Source: Cytophagaceae bacterium
Lineage (GTDB): Bacteria; Bacteroidota; Bacteroidia; Cytophagales; Flexibacteraceae
NCBI GenBank assembly: GCA_027490155.1
Contig: JAIXYP010000017.1
Location: 1 to 64,000 of the forward strand
Direction of reading: 5' to 3'
DNA length: 64,000 nucleotides
Shown here: positions 8,772-18,100 of the stretch, in pieces
How positions within the stretch are numbered: the first letter of the stretch is position 1
How the letters are laid out: the number at the start of each line of letters is the position of its first letter
Translations under genes and position numbers: made by a program
Notes under the pieces: model-generated
Told to the model about the DNA's origin: nothing
The model's database searches: none
What the model saw: the letters and a program-made list of their open reading frames with translations, nothing else

Positions 8772-8835
8772 GGTGGCTATTAGGTTGATGTTCTTGCATC
8801 AAGTTAAGACCAAACAGCCAAATGATCAGCAGGTC

Positions 8836-10350
8836 CTAAAACTGAAAGTAGATAAAGGGCTGCACCTCTTGGTCTGCAAACTGCAGGATGACTTGGACCA
8901 CAGCCAGGAAAAACAGCCACTTGACTACCCATGGCGCCTTGGTGAACATAGCTTGGCACCATTTTTTCCAACTAGCAGGCAGGAAATGAAGGCCAAGACC
9001 TAGTCCCAGAACGCCCAGAACCAAAGGACGTGTATCCACAAAAGCAGGCAGCAAGGTCATTACGTCCGTGTCATACCAAATTTGGCTTAGCATCTCATTG
9101 GCAAGGTCTAGATCACTAGCGCGGAAATAGACCCAAAGCACGGCCACAAAGTGCAGGGTCAGCACAACACCAACAACACGCATCAGAGGACTATCAAGCC
9201 AGCGCACATTTTTGGTCAGCCTTGACCAATATTTATGCAGTGTCAGGGCGGTGCCATGGAAGGCCCCCCAAATCACAAATTTCCAGCTGGCACCGTGCCA
9301 AAGGCCGCCCAGCAGCATTGTAACCAATAGGTTTCCTGACTGGCGCGCCTCGCCCTTACGGTTGCCGCCTAATGGGATATATACATAGTCCCGTAGCCAT
9401 GTACTTAGCGAAATATGCCAACGGTGCCAAAACTCGGTGATGTTAACGGCTGTATAGGGTGCATTAAAGTTTTCGGCTAGGGTATAACCCATGATGGCAG
9501 CCAAACCTAGGGCCATATCAGTATAGCCACTGAAATCACAATAAATCTGGATGGTATAGGCATACATCGCCACCAAGTTCTCAAACCCAGAGTAGCCCGC
9601 CGGATGGGTAAAAACCAAATCAGCGTATCGGGCTAGGTAGTCTGCAATGATGGCCTTTTTGATCAAGCCCTTAATCACAAGGAAGGCACCTAAGTTGATC
9701 TCTGCGTTCGACGGAAAGGTAATCTTCTTGATCTGGGGCAGAAAATCACGTGCTCGTACTATAGGCCCCGCCACTAAGTGGGGGAAGAAGGACATATAGA
9801 AGGCATAGTCCAACAGACTTTTGGTCGGCACGATAGTCCCCCGATAACTGTCAACTACGTAGCTTATCGTCTGGAAAGTGTAGAAACTAATGCCAATGGG
9901 AAGGAAAATATCCCAAGCATGAAAGGGCTCTCCATGCAGCCAAAACAGGTTGCCGAGCAGGAAGTTGGAGTACTTAAAATAGCCTAACAAGGCCAAGTTG
10001 AGCACGACCGAAACTACGAGCAATACCTTGGCCCAAGGTGTAGTGCGCCACCGAACAATGCCGAGCGCCACCAACCAATCGATCACGATGCTTGCGATCA
10101 AGATCAGGAGGTAAGACCCGCTAGACTTGTAATAGAAGAATAGGCTAAAAAGCAGGATATAGCTGATCCTGACCACTTTATAGCGATAAACTAAACCATA
10201 AAGTGTGATAAAGATCGTGAACAGCACGAAAAACTGCCCACTGTTAAACAGCATCGGCCTTGCCGGATCATAGGTCCAGAAAGAGGCAATTCGGTCCCAG
10301 TTCAGGTCCTGAAACGGAAGCCATTCGGCCTTGAAGTCTGCTGCTGACAA
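8836..10350 (-). CDS. MBOAT-family membrane O-acyltransferase (AlgI/DltB-like)
   Basis: 504 residues with around ten membrane segments. The MBOAT hallmarks are present: HLVAGPIVRARDFLPQI, YCDFSGYTDMALGLA, EFWHRWHISLSTWLRDYVYIPLGGNR (quoted in part by position, about residues 305-330) and the catalytic histidine in GLWHGASW near residue 350. Family members pass acyl groups (usually acetyl) across the membrane to extracytoplasmic polysaccharide or teichoic acid. The short N-terminal extension before MLFNSGQFF is common in Bacteroidota homologues, so I keep the ATG at 10350. Upstream on the same strand is an SGNH-fold protein, the usual partner that places the acyl group on the sugar. It may have its own promoter (10397-10404). 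Confidence 0.93.
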   Translation of the reverse strand: MSAADFKAEWLPFQDLNWDRIASFWTYDPARPMLFNSGQFFVLFTIFITLYGLVYRYKVVRISYILLFSLFFYYKSSGSYLLILIASIVIDWLVALGIVRWRTTPWAKVLLVVSVVLNLALLGYFKYSNFLLGNLFWLHGEPFHAWDIFLPIGISFYTFQTISYVVDSYRGTIVPTKSLLDYAFYMSFFPHLVAGPIVRARDFLPQIKKITFPSNAEINLGAFLVIKGLIKKAIIADYLARYADLVFTHPAGYSGFENLVAMYAYTIQIYCDFSGYTDMALGLAAIMGYTLAENFNAPYTAVNITEFWHRWHISLSTWLRDYVYIPLGGNRKGEARQSGNLLVTMLLGGLWHGASWKFVIWGAFHGTALTLHKYWSRLTKNVRWLDSPLMRVVGVVLTLHFVAVLWVYFRASDLDLANEMLSQIWYDTDVMTLLPAFVDTRPLVLGVLGLGLGLHFLPASWKKWCQAMFTKAPWVVKWLFFLAVVQVILQFADQEVQPFIYFQF

Positions 10351-10396
10351 GTTGTGTTGCGGAAGTATAGATGTCTCTGTTTGGGTAACAGGGCCG

Positions 10397-10404
10397 CAAA
10401 GATA
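10397..10404 (-). promoter_or_regulatory. -7 box upstream of the MBOAT gene
   Basis: The minus strand reads TATCTTTG, a match to TAnnTTTG, 47 bases before the MBOAT start. The nearest upstream TTG is 25 bases away, longer than ideal. A perfect 7-base inverted repeat (10411-10417 and 10434-10440) lies between and beyond the boxes. Confidence 0.35.
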
Positions 10405-10482
10405 GTGAATATCAGATAGACATATTAGTCAAAATCTGATCCTTAATCCTATGATAGATTGGGGTTTGTGTCTGGGCAGACC

Positions 10483-11325
10483 CTATGCCTTGCGCCCAGC
10501 TTTGGCAACAACTTTAGCAGGCACAGCAGAGGCTGAGCTTATCCCGATAGAAACTTTAGCAGCATCAGGATTACCTACTTTAGTCTTGGGGGCTTTAGCC
10601 AACACAATCGGGAAAGCGGACTCTTCTACAATCCACTTGGCTACTGAGTCTGCCCAGATGCGGGAAGCAGGAATTGTCGGGTGGGCACCATCACGACGAC
10701 GCTCTAGTTTGATGTCCTTACTGATGAAGAGCTGCTCTTGTGGTACGTTGGCGCTGATCATTTCGGTCAGGCCAGTGTCCTCTGTCCAGTTTGGTGGGCT
10801 GACCCATAGGTACTTAAAGGTATCCAGCTTGGCAATTATCGTCTTGAGGTACTTTTCACGGTTCCAGATATTAGGAATCGTAAGCTCGTTGGCACCGAGG
10901 CAGAAGATAACCAAAGTAGGTTTAAAACGTTTGATGGCGACCTCTAGGCTGTCAGACTTAGCCCACTTAATGGTGCTAGACCCAGACCAAGCTGCTTCGC
11001 TAATCTTATGTCCGTTGTTTTTGGCATAATCGCGCAGGCCATAGAGTAGGCACTCGGCCATACTGTCGCCTGCAAGCAAGATGCGCTGTTTGCTACTGTC
11101 AACATCGCGTGGCTCAGGTTTGGCAACGACAAGCACCGTGTCTGGCTTGGCAATGACCACTTTTTTCGGAGCTGGCTTGGTAACAAAAAAGTCCTTCAGG
11201 CTCCATTGGTTGATGGCCAAATCGTCCGATAGCTGGAACGGATTAGCCAAAAATGCGTAGGCTGCGAAGGCCATCACGCTTATCCATAAAAAAACAATTA
11301 GGCCGGTGTAACGGGGCAACTTCAT
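10483..11325 (-). CDS. SGNH-fold hydrolase/acyltransferase (DUF459-like), MBOAT partner
   Basis: About 280 residues from the ATG at 11325, a start chosen because it places the single membrane anchor (GLIVFLWISVMAFAAYAF) at the N-terminus and leaves room for the promoter at 11387-11394. The SGNH blocks are visible: AGDSMAE (Ser about 88), LGANE (block III, Asn) and DGAHP (Asp/His about 212 and 215). In AlgI/AlgX- and OafB-type pairs such a periplasmic domain moves the acyl group received from the MBOAT protein onto the glycan, and the MBOAT gene is 132 bases downstream. The C-terminal 45 or so residues are Ala/Lys/Val-rich and look disordered. The pairing is well supported; the glycan is unknown. 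Confidence 0.85.
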   Translation of the reverse strand: MKLPRYTGLIVFLWISVMAFAAYAFLANPFQLSDDLAINQWSLKDFFVTKPAPKKVVIAKPDTVLVVAKPEPRDVDSSKQRILLAGDSMAECLLYGLRDYAKNNGHKISEAAWSGSSTIKWAKSDSLEVAIKRFKPTLVIFCLGANELTIPNIWNREKYLKTIIAKLDTFKYLWVSPPNWTEDTGLTEMISANVPQEQLFISKDIKLERRRDGAHPTIPASRIWADSVAKWIVEESAFPIVLAKAPKTKVGNPDAAKVSIGISSASAVPAKVVAKAGRKA

Positions 11326-11768
11326 ATCAAGTAGCGCAGGAAACTGAAACGTGCGGGGGTGAACAAAGTGCAACAAATCAGCTACGCAAAGGTACGACGA
11401 AACTACCCGTCCTCAGCCCTAGGATCCACAAATTATCAGACCATACCAGCATGCCATAGCACTAAAATTAGGGTTACCAAACAGCCATATGACCCCGATT
11501 CGATAAGCCCAGATTTCGACAAAATCAGATTCGGGCGAAGAAAAAGAAAGTCAATTTTGGCCCGGTCAACCTAAAATGATCCCGGGTTGATTTTTGGGCA
11601 AATAACAGACCTATACCAAGGCTAAAAGCTGACCATATCATTCGGATTTTTCTTACTTAGTCTTTCTTGCTGATCCTACCACGGATGAGGCCTCAAACCT
11701 AGGATGTGTTGCGTCTTGCGAGGTATGATCAATATCTGTTAGGCCCTTGGCATTATCTTGCAGCTGAA
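11326..11768. other. Divergent intergenic region
   Basis: About 440 bases between the SGNH gene (minus) and the glycosyltransferase gene (plus). It contains the SGNH promoter box. I see no further gene or RNA in it; short frames on the plus strand have no recognisable product. Confidence 0.5.
11387..11394 (-). promoter_or_regulatory. -7 box of the SGNH/MBOAT group
   Basis: The minus strand reads TACCTTTG, a match to TAnnTTTG, 62 bases before the chosen SGNH start at 11325. No TTG is found at the ideal distance. Confidence 0.4.
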
Positions 11769-13520
11769 ATGGCACAGCAAACCACCCTAAAGACCAAGTT
11801 AGACTCTAGCACAGGCCTCGACCTCAATATCCGTAGTAATTGGTATTGGGGCTTTTTGGTCGGGGTAATCGTCCTGACCTATCTTGCTGGCTACCAGATC
11901 ACATTAATGGATGTTGATGCGGCTCAGTATGCCAGTATCAGCCGCGAGATGGCCGAGACCGGCAACTACCTAGAGGTCACCAATCGTTATCATGACTATC
12001 TAGACAAACCACCCTTGTTGTTCTGGCTCGGAGCAGTTTTCATCCAGATCCTGGGGCCGCATGATTGGGCCTACCGACTGCCGACCTTATTGTTTGCCTT
12101 GTTGGCTGCTTACAGTATCTATAAATACTGTCGCTTTTTTTATCCCGAGCTCACGGCCCGTTTAGCTGGTATCATTCTTCTTGGTTGCCAAGCCCTGATC
12201 TTGACCGCTCATGATTGTCGAACGGATACAATCCTGATGGCTGCAGTTACCTTCTGCATCTGGCAGGCCACAAGCTATGTGAAAACCAATCGGTCGCTCA
12301 ACTTCTATGGGGCTTGCCTAGGACTTGGTATGGCCTTACTTACTAAGGGACCGATCGGTGCGGTTGTGCCCGTGGTTGCGCTCGGCGCCGACTGGGCCAT
12401 TAAACGACAGTGGCGCAATATCCTGCGCCTAGAGTGGCTTAGTGCCTTAGTTGTGGTGGCTGCCTTGTTAGCCCCAATGAGCTATGGTTTATACCAACAA
12501 TGGGGGTGGCATGGCGTCAAGTTTTATTACTGGACACAAAGCTTTGGCCGCATCACCGGCGAAAGCGAATGGGATAATGGTGCCGACCTGAGTTTTCTAT
12601 TCACGAATCTGTTATGGTCATTCCTGCCCTGGACTCCATGGTTCTTAGCTGGGATCTACCTTGCCTTTCAGGACCTAGTCAAACGAAAATTACGCCTGAC
12701 AGAACACCAAGAGGCAGCTAGCATTATCGGTTTTCTGATTCCACTTCTGATGTTGTCCACCTCTCGTTACCAGCTACCACATTATAGTTATGTGTTGCTG
12801 GGCCTAGTGGCTGTCTTGGCAGCAAGGGCGATGGTCGTCGGCAACCAAACCCCGTTGGCCTCTATATTGGGATGGTACTTCGCCTACTTGCTGTCGGGCT
12901 TTTGTGCCTTGTTACTCGGCCTTGCGTTCTACGTTACAGATTTCGGCACACTGGCATGGTTAATTTGGGCGACTTTGGTTTTGGGATGGCTTCTAAAAAC
13001 CTATCTAGAGGTTAGGCTAAAGGCAATCCCTTTGGCTCTGTTCACGTCCTTGGTTTTGTCAATCTGCCTAGCAAATATCACCCTTAGCAGCCTTTATTAC
13101 CCCACCATCCTAAGCTACCAAGCGCCAACGACAGCTCTTGCGATTTTGGCTGATAAAAAAATCAACCTCGACCACTACATCACCTATGAGTTCGAGAGCC
13201 ATGCTGCAGACTTCTATGCTGGCACCGCCATCCCAGACTACCGATCTGCAAAAGAATTAGCACAAGAACTTAGCCCTGACCTCAGCTACTTCATACTGAT
13301 CAAAGACAGCAACCTGCCCAAACTAGATAGCATTGGTCTCAAGTACGAAACGGTAGCCCTGTTACAGGACTATCATGTCACGAAGCTCACCTTACCCTTC
13401 CTGAACAAGGCCACCCGTGCAACCAAGACAGAGCCTTGCCAGATTGTCAAGACCACCAAAGTCGGCCTGGCTTATGCCCAGCCCGCAGTACTTGGTTCTC
13501 AATCCAGAGGGCAACATTAA
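11769..13520 (+). CDS. ArnT/PMT-like membrane glycosyltransferase (GT39/GT83 type)
   Basis: 583 residues from the ATG at 11769 (MAQQTTLKTK...); the frame is also open from a GTG at 11706. About eleven to twelve membrane segments follow a cytoplasmic N-terminus. The first periplasmic loop carries MDVDAAQYASISREMAETG (conserved acidic residues) and YLDKPPLLFWLGA, the signature of ArnT-like transferases that use polyprenyl-phosphate sugars. Members add a sugar to lipid A, glycans or proteins on the periplasmic face. Placed next to export and acylation genes, it probably decorates a surface glycan or lipid. The last 74 bases overlap the 3' end of the converging gene on the minus strand. Confidence 0.9.
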   Translation: MAQQTTLKTKLDSSTGLDLNIRSNWYWGFLVGVIVLTYLAGYQITLMDVDAAQYASISREMAETGNYLEVTNRYHDYLDKPPLLFWLGAVFIQILGPHDWAYRLPTLLFALLAAYSIYKYCRFFYPELTARLAGIILLGCQALILTAHDCRTDTILMAAVTFCIWQATSYVKTNRSLNFYGACLGLGMALLTKGPIGAVVPVVALGADWAIKRQWRNILRLEWLSALVVVAALLAPMSYGLYQQWGWHGVKFYYWTQSFGRITGESEWDNGADLSFLFTNLLWSFLPWTPWFLAGIYLAFQDLVKRKLRLTEHQEAASIIGFLIPLLMLSTSRYQLPHYSYVLLGLVAVLAARAMVVGNQTPLASILGWYFAYLLSGFCALLLGLAFYVTDFGTLAWLIWATLVLGWLLKTYLEVRLKAIPLALFTSLVLSICLANITLSSLYYPTILSYQAPTTALAILADKKINLDHYITYEFESHAADFYAGTAIPDYRSAKELAQELSPDLSYFILIKDSNLPKLDSIGLKYETVALLQDYHVTKLTLPFLNKATRATKTEPCQIVKTTKVGLAYAQPAVLGSQSRGQH

Positions 13521-14544
13521 AAGCCTCACACGTTTTCCGGACCTGAAAAAGCCCACCATCCGCGATCTGGTTAATGACAGGGAAGTCCAGCGGGGTTATC
13601 ATACCCATATAATAACAGGTATAGGGCTGGCGCACATTTTCTAATGTCATCGGCACCGTTTGCACAGGCCCAAGTCCTAAGTATCGTGCAGCAGAGTCCA
13701 GGACCAAGCCGTGCATCGGCTCCTCCTGAGTCTTGACGATTGCCTCCCAGTCCCGGACCAACGCCGCTCTTATTTTTGATTTCCAAGGATCAGGTAACAG
13801 ATCGAGGTGACGGGCTAGGTGATAGGCCATGACGGGCACCTTGAGGTAATAACCACAAACTAGGTGCGGAATCTTGAGATACCATTTATCCTGAACCACC
13901 TCCTGAAGGAACTTTAAGCTGGCCTCGTCATATTGGTTAAGGTCACGTTTGGCCGCAAGCATTGGGGGCAAATAATTCGCCAACACACATACATCCACAT
14001 CTACTGCCATGTGATGCCCCATCCAGGTATTATAGGCTGGTAAGGCTGCTAGGTGTTTCGGGATTTTGTGGTTCCGCCTTGTCACTCCTTGGCAGTACGG
14101 GATCACTTTCTTGGTTAGTGCCTCAAAATCGGCAATCGAAGGTCCCCAGATAGCGTAGGCATAGCCCGTGTCATCGATATCGTCTGGCGCTTTGAACCTC
14201 GCCGACCGATGATAAAGGAACCCGTTCGGGAAGTGCCCTGCTGGAAACCTTGGCCAGTAGTTATAGCTCAGCCCATCAAACGGATTAACATAGTATGGCA
14301 ATAGGGCTTTGACCTTTGCATCAATCTCATTGATCACTTTTATATCTGCTTCACCAACAAAAGGCTCAACCCTTTTCAGGATATGCAGGACCGTCAGGGC
14401 AAAAAAGATATTGTTCTCCTCGCGGTGATACTTCCCCCAATAGGGGTTGAATCGCTGCCCTCTAAACACCCCCGGCTGTGTCAATTCGTCCCCCTGGCTC
14501 TGGAGCTGGGACAGAAGGGTCAGGGCTGCTGATACGGTTGACAA
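13447..14544 (-). CDS. Unrecognised 365-residue protein, probably alpha-helical toroid fold
   Basis: I do not recognise the family with certainty. The protein starts with TTG at 14544, 26 bases after a possible -7 box (14571-14578), and has no signal peptide or membrane segment. It is rich in Trp, Tyr and His (YWGKYHREENNIFFALTVL, YAIWGPSIADFEAL, YNTWMGHHMAVDVDVCVLAN), and repeated amphipathic helices recall (alpha/alpha)n barrels such as terpene-cyclase-like or glycosidase-like proteins. The motif DVDVCVLANYL could hold catalytic acids, but this is speculation. It converges with the ArnT-like gene and overlaps it by 74 bases. Its location beside surface-glycan genes hints at sugar processing. 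Confidence 0.7.
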   Translation of the reverse strand: MSTVSAALTLLSQLQSQGDELTQPGVFRGQRFNPYWGKYHREENNIFFALTVLHILKRVEPFVGEADIKVINEIDAKVKALLPYYVNPFDGLSYNYWPRFPAGHFPNGFLYHRSARFKAPDDIDDTGYAYAIWGPSIADFEALTKKVIPYCQGVTRRNHKIPKHLAALPAYNTWMGHHMAVDVDVCVLANYLPPMLAAKRDLNQYDEASLKFLQEVVQDKWYLKIPHLVCGYYLKVPVMAYHLARHLDLLPDPWKSKIRAALVRDWEAIVKTQEEPMHGLVLDSAARYLGLGPVQTVPMTLENVRQPYTCYYMGMITPLDFPVINQIADGGLFQVRKTCEAFNVALWIENQVLRAGHKPGRLWWS

Positions 14545-14570
14545 TTCGAGATCTGAGATGGCTTGGGATG

Positions 14571-14578
14571 CAAAAATA
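14571..14578 (-). promoter_or_regulatory. -7 box upstream of the 365-residue protein gene
   Basis: The minus strand reads TATTTTTG, a match to TAnnTTTG, 26 bases before the TTG start at 14544. No TTG box is seen 19-21 bases further upstream. Confidence 0.35.
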
Positions 14579-15078
14579 GGCCCAGATCAGCAGTTTCACC
14601 CGGGAATTAGTTCCCGTTTGTTGCAAAGACCAATAGACATAGCCACCTCCGCCATGGCCAACCCTACAAAACAATTGCCCAATGCTAAATTTGGCTCAGA
14701 AGAAATGAAACCTGTTTGTGAGGTGACAACATAGGGTCTCGCTATCAGAACAATGCCGAGCGGAATGCCAACTATGACGTAAAATGTAGGCCAAATCCGC
14801 TGGCAAGGCAACATATTTCTGGACCCAACCAAAACAAGAAAAAGCCAGTATTGAGAGACCTAATCAGGCCCTAACACACGCTTTAGGTCAACAACCAAGA
14901 AGTAAACAAAAGCCGAATCTGCAACGCAAAAAGCTCTTGATCGGACAAAAAACAACGGACAGGAGACAGCTGACAACTTTTCAGATGGGTAAGAAATGGA
15001 AAAGTAATGAAAAAGATATGGCAACTATCGCAATGATCGTCCGAGACTGCCCAATCTTTTTCAGGCCTGATAAAACCC

Positions 15079-15086
15079 TATATTTG
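15079..15086 (+). promoter_or_regulatory. -7 box of the T9SS cargo gene
   Basis: TATATTTG, an exact match to TAnnTTTG, 34 bases before the ATG at 15121. The -33 position shows TTTT (15057-15060) rather than TTG. Confidence 0.5.
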
Positions 15087-15120
15087 TCTTGCTTTAGGAC
15101 CACATCAAACCAAAAAAGCT

Positions 15121-18100
15121 ATGACTAACAATACACTTAAGTTAATTAGGCTAACTGCACTAGGTGCCCTCTCGATTTTGGGACTTCAGGCAAAGGCCCA
15201 AAACTACATCGTCGGAGACCGAGGATTTATCCTGAAGACGACCGACCAAGGTAAAACTTGGCAGGCCAACAATGACAGCACAGCAGTCACTAACCTGATC
15301 GGAATAAGGGTAGCTGGTAAAGACACTGTATATACTAGTGGTGTAAGGCAAAACAACAACGGCGACCTATACCGCACAGTAAACGGCAAAACATACCGGG
15401 CAGTCGGAGGCAAAAACAACGTTACCATCCGCGATATTGGTATCTTTAGCAACAGACGTGGAATCGCCATCCACAGTGCCTACTCCACCCACCCTATCAA
15501 CCAATTGCGTTCCACTGACAATGGTGCCACCTGGGGCGATGACGGTAACGCACTAGGCGTCTCGACCGGACTAGACCAGATACCTAACAGTAATCTTGGT
15601 TGGAGCCTATACAACAGTGGACGTGGTATTTACAAAACCACGAATGGAGGCAACAACTGGACCAACCAGTTCAGCGTGCCATCAATCAACTCCGTCGAGC
15701 GGACCTCAACAAGCACAATCTTGGTAGCGGACGCTGGCAGAGCATTTATTGGCAACGCGGGGGGCTCTGGTTTTCAGCCTTTGGTATTGCCTAATGTTGG
15801 CACCACCAAACTGCGCCATGTGCGGGCTTCCTCTAACGACTCAACAGTCATCGCTGTTGGAGACCTAGGCTACTCTGCAATTAGCAACAACGCTGGCCGT
15901 ACCTGGACCAAAATCACGATTGGTATTAACAACCTCAACTTTGTTGAGTGGGCTACGGATAGCATCGTTTTTGTTGGCGGCATTGAAGATGCCGTAGGAC
16001 AGCTACCATTGTTCAAGTCAACAGATGCTGGCAGCACCTGGACAAGAATCCCAATATCAGCATTCGGCACCCGCACCCGTTTTACAAAAGACAACTATAC
16101 CCTAGACATGAACGGCCCACTATTGGGTGTTATGGCAAGTGGTTGGCGCAGTAATGGCAACGAAAATGCTATCTACAAAACCACCAATGGTGGTGTCACA
16201 TGGACTGAATATCAAGGACCTGTTAACAACCGTAATGCCTCCTGTGTCAAAGTCTTTAATGCAGACACCATGTTGGTGTCGCATTTTGGCGTCTTTGGTA
16301 GTGGAGAGATTTACATCAGCACGGACGGCGGAGCAAACTTCAACAATGTTGGTACTGACCGTGCAGGCAAGTATGCCTTCTATTTCACCAGCCGACTTGT
16401 AGGATATGCAGCAGGCGAAATCGGAATCTGGAAAACAACCAATGGAGGCTTTGCCTGGACTCAGGTCACTGATGGCAACGCCCAATCTCCGCTTTATGAC
16501 CTCAATAAAGGCATAGCCGTTGGTGCATTTGGCAAGGCTCTATCCACCACAGACTATAACACCTATACCCCACTCAGCCCATTAGGTTTTGTAGCTGGTA
16601 CCTTCCGTGATGTCCAAGTGTTGGATCAAAATCATGTATTTGTCGCTGGAGACCGTGGTTCAGTTTTCCGCACCACCAACAGTGGCTCTACCTGGAGCTA
16701 CATTGGAGATACCCTCAAGACGGGCAATTTGCGTTCGGTTCACTTCACTTCGGTCAAACAAGGTTGGGCTGTAGGTGATGGTGGAATCGTTTACAGTACC
16801 AAGGACAGCGCCCGTACCTGGACCAGTGCCACCATCACGACCCGTAACCTTAATGATGTTCACTTCCTGAACGATAGCGTTGGCGTCATCGTCGGTGATA
16901 GTGGTTTGGCTTGGACTACAGCAAATGCTGGTGTAACCTGGAGCCGTGTTTTCGTAGGCACCCGCCAAAACCTGAACCGTGCTTGGATGGGAGATACCCT
17001 CAACCAACCTACCACTAAAACATTCGCCTACCGTGCTGACTCTGCCTCAGGCTTTGTTGGGCAAACCGTTGTAGTACCTATTCATGCCCGCGACTTTAAC
17101 AAAATCCGTGGCCTTCAAGGTAGCCTCACTTGGGATACAACAGTAGCACGATATGTAACTGTAACCCGTTTCGGCCTCAATAACCTATCGATCAGGAACT
17201 TCAACAACGCCACTGCCGCCACACAAGGCATGCTGCGCTTTGCTTGGAACGACCAGTCCGCCACCCTTGCTGACGACAGCGTCCTGTTTGCAGTTTCATT
17301 CCGCCTCAAGACAGCGACTAACACCACCTCTTTGGTGTCCTTTAACGGTACTTGGCTACCTGCTGTCATCGATAGCAGCCGGACCACCGTGCCAACCTTT
17401 ACCACTGGTGGCCTGTTGACTGTTATTACCTCACCTACGATCACAACTAATAAAGTTGTCATCGGCAGCTCAACTGCAACGACTGAAGTCTGTGCTGGTG
17501 GCACACTCAAAGTTCCGTTCACAGCCTCAGCAGCCTTCCCAGCAGGCAATACATTTACTGCTCAACTCTCGACTGGTGCTGGTGTATTCACCCCAGCTGT
17601 TACTGTCGGCACCCTAGCTGGCACCAATTCTGATACCATCTTGGTTACCATCCCTGCTAACGCTGTTACCGGAACTGGCTACCGCATCCGTGTCAATGGC
17701 TCATTGCCAATTGTCACTGGCATCGCTACAACTGATACTTTCACCATCACTGCTACTCCAGCCCGTCCTACGATTACTGCTGCTGGCCCACTTGCCATCT
17801 GCCCAACAGATAGCCTTCAGCTATCAGCACCTGCTGGTTTCGGTAGCTATGCTTGGTCAAACGGAGCTACAACTCAATCCATTTGGGTACGTGGTGCTGG
17901 TAGTTATACTGTCCGTGCCATCACCACTGGTGGATGTACAAGTGTTAACTCAACGGCTCTTAATACAACAGCTGCTACACAGCCAAACGCGCCAACCATC
18001 ACTGCCACTGGCAGTACCACTCGTTGCGATGGCGATAGCGTCACCCTAACGGCCCCAGTTAGCAATGCCTACCGTTGGAGCACTGGGGCTACCACCCGTG

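Larger units (their letters stand above)
14545..15120. other. Divergent intergenic region
   Basis: About 575 bases. Promoter boxes sit at both ends (14571-14578 minus, 15079-15086 plus). A 78-codon hydrophobic frame (14596-14832 minus) lies in the middle, but it has no support. No RNA gene is seen. Confidence 0.5.

Noticed and set aside
14596-14832. 78-codon hydrophobic frame on the minus strand upstream of the 365-residue protein gene
   Set aside because: Two hydrophobic stretches but no recognisable family, and a promoter box lies between it and the next gene. Too weak to call a gene.
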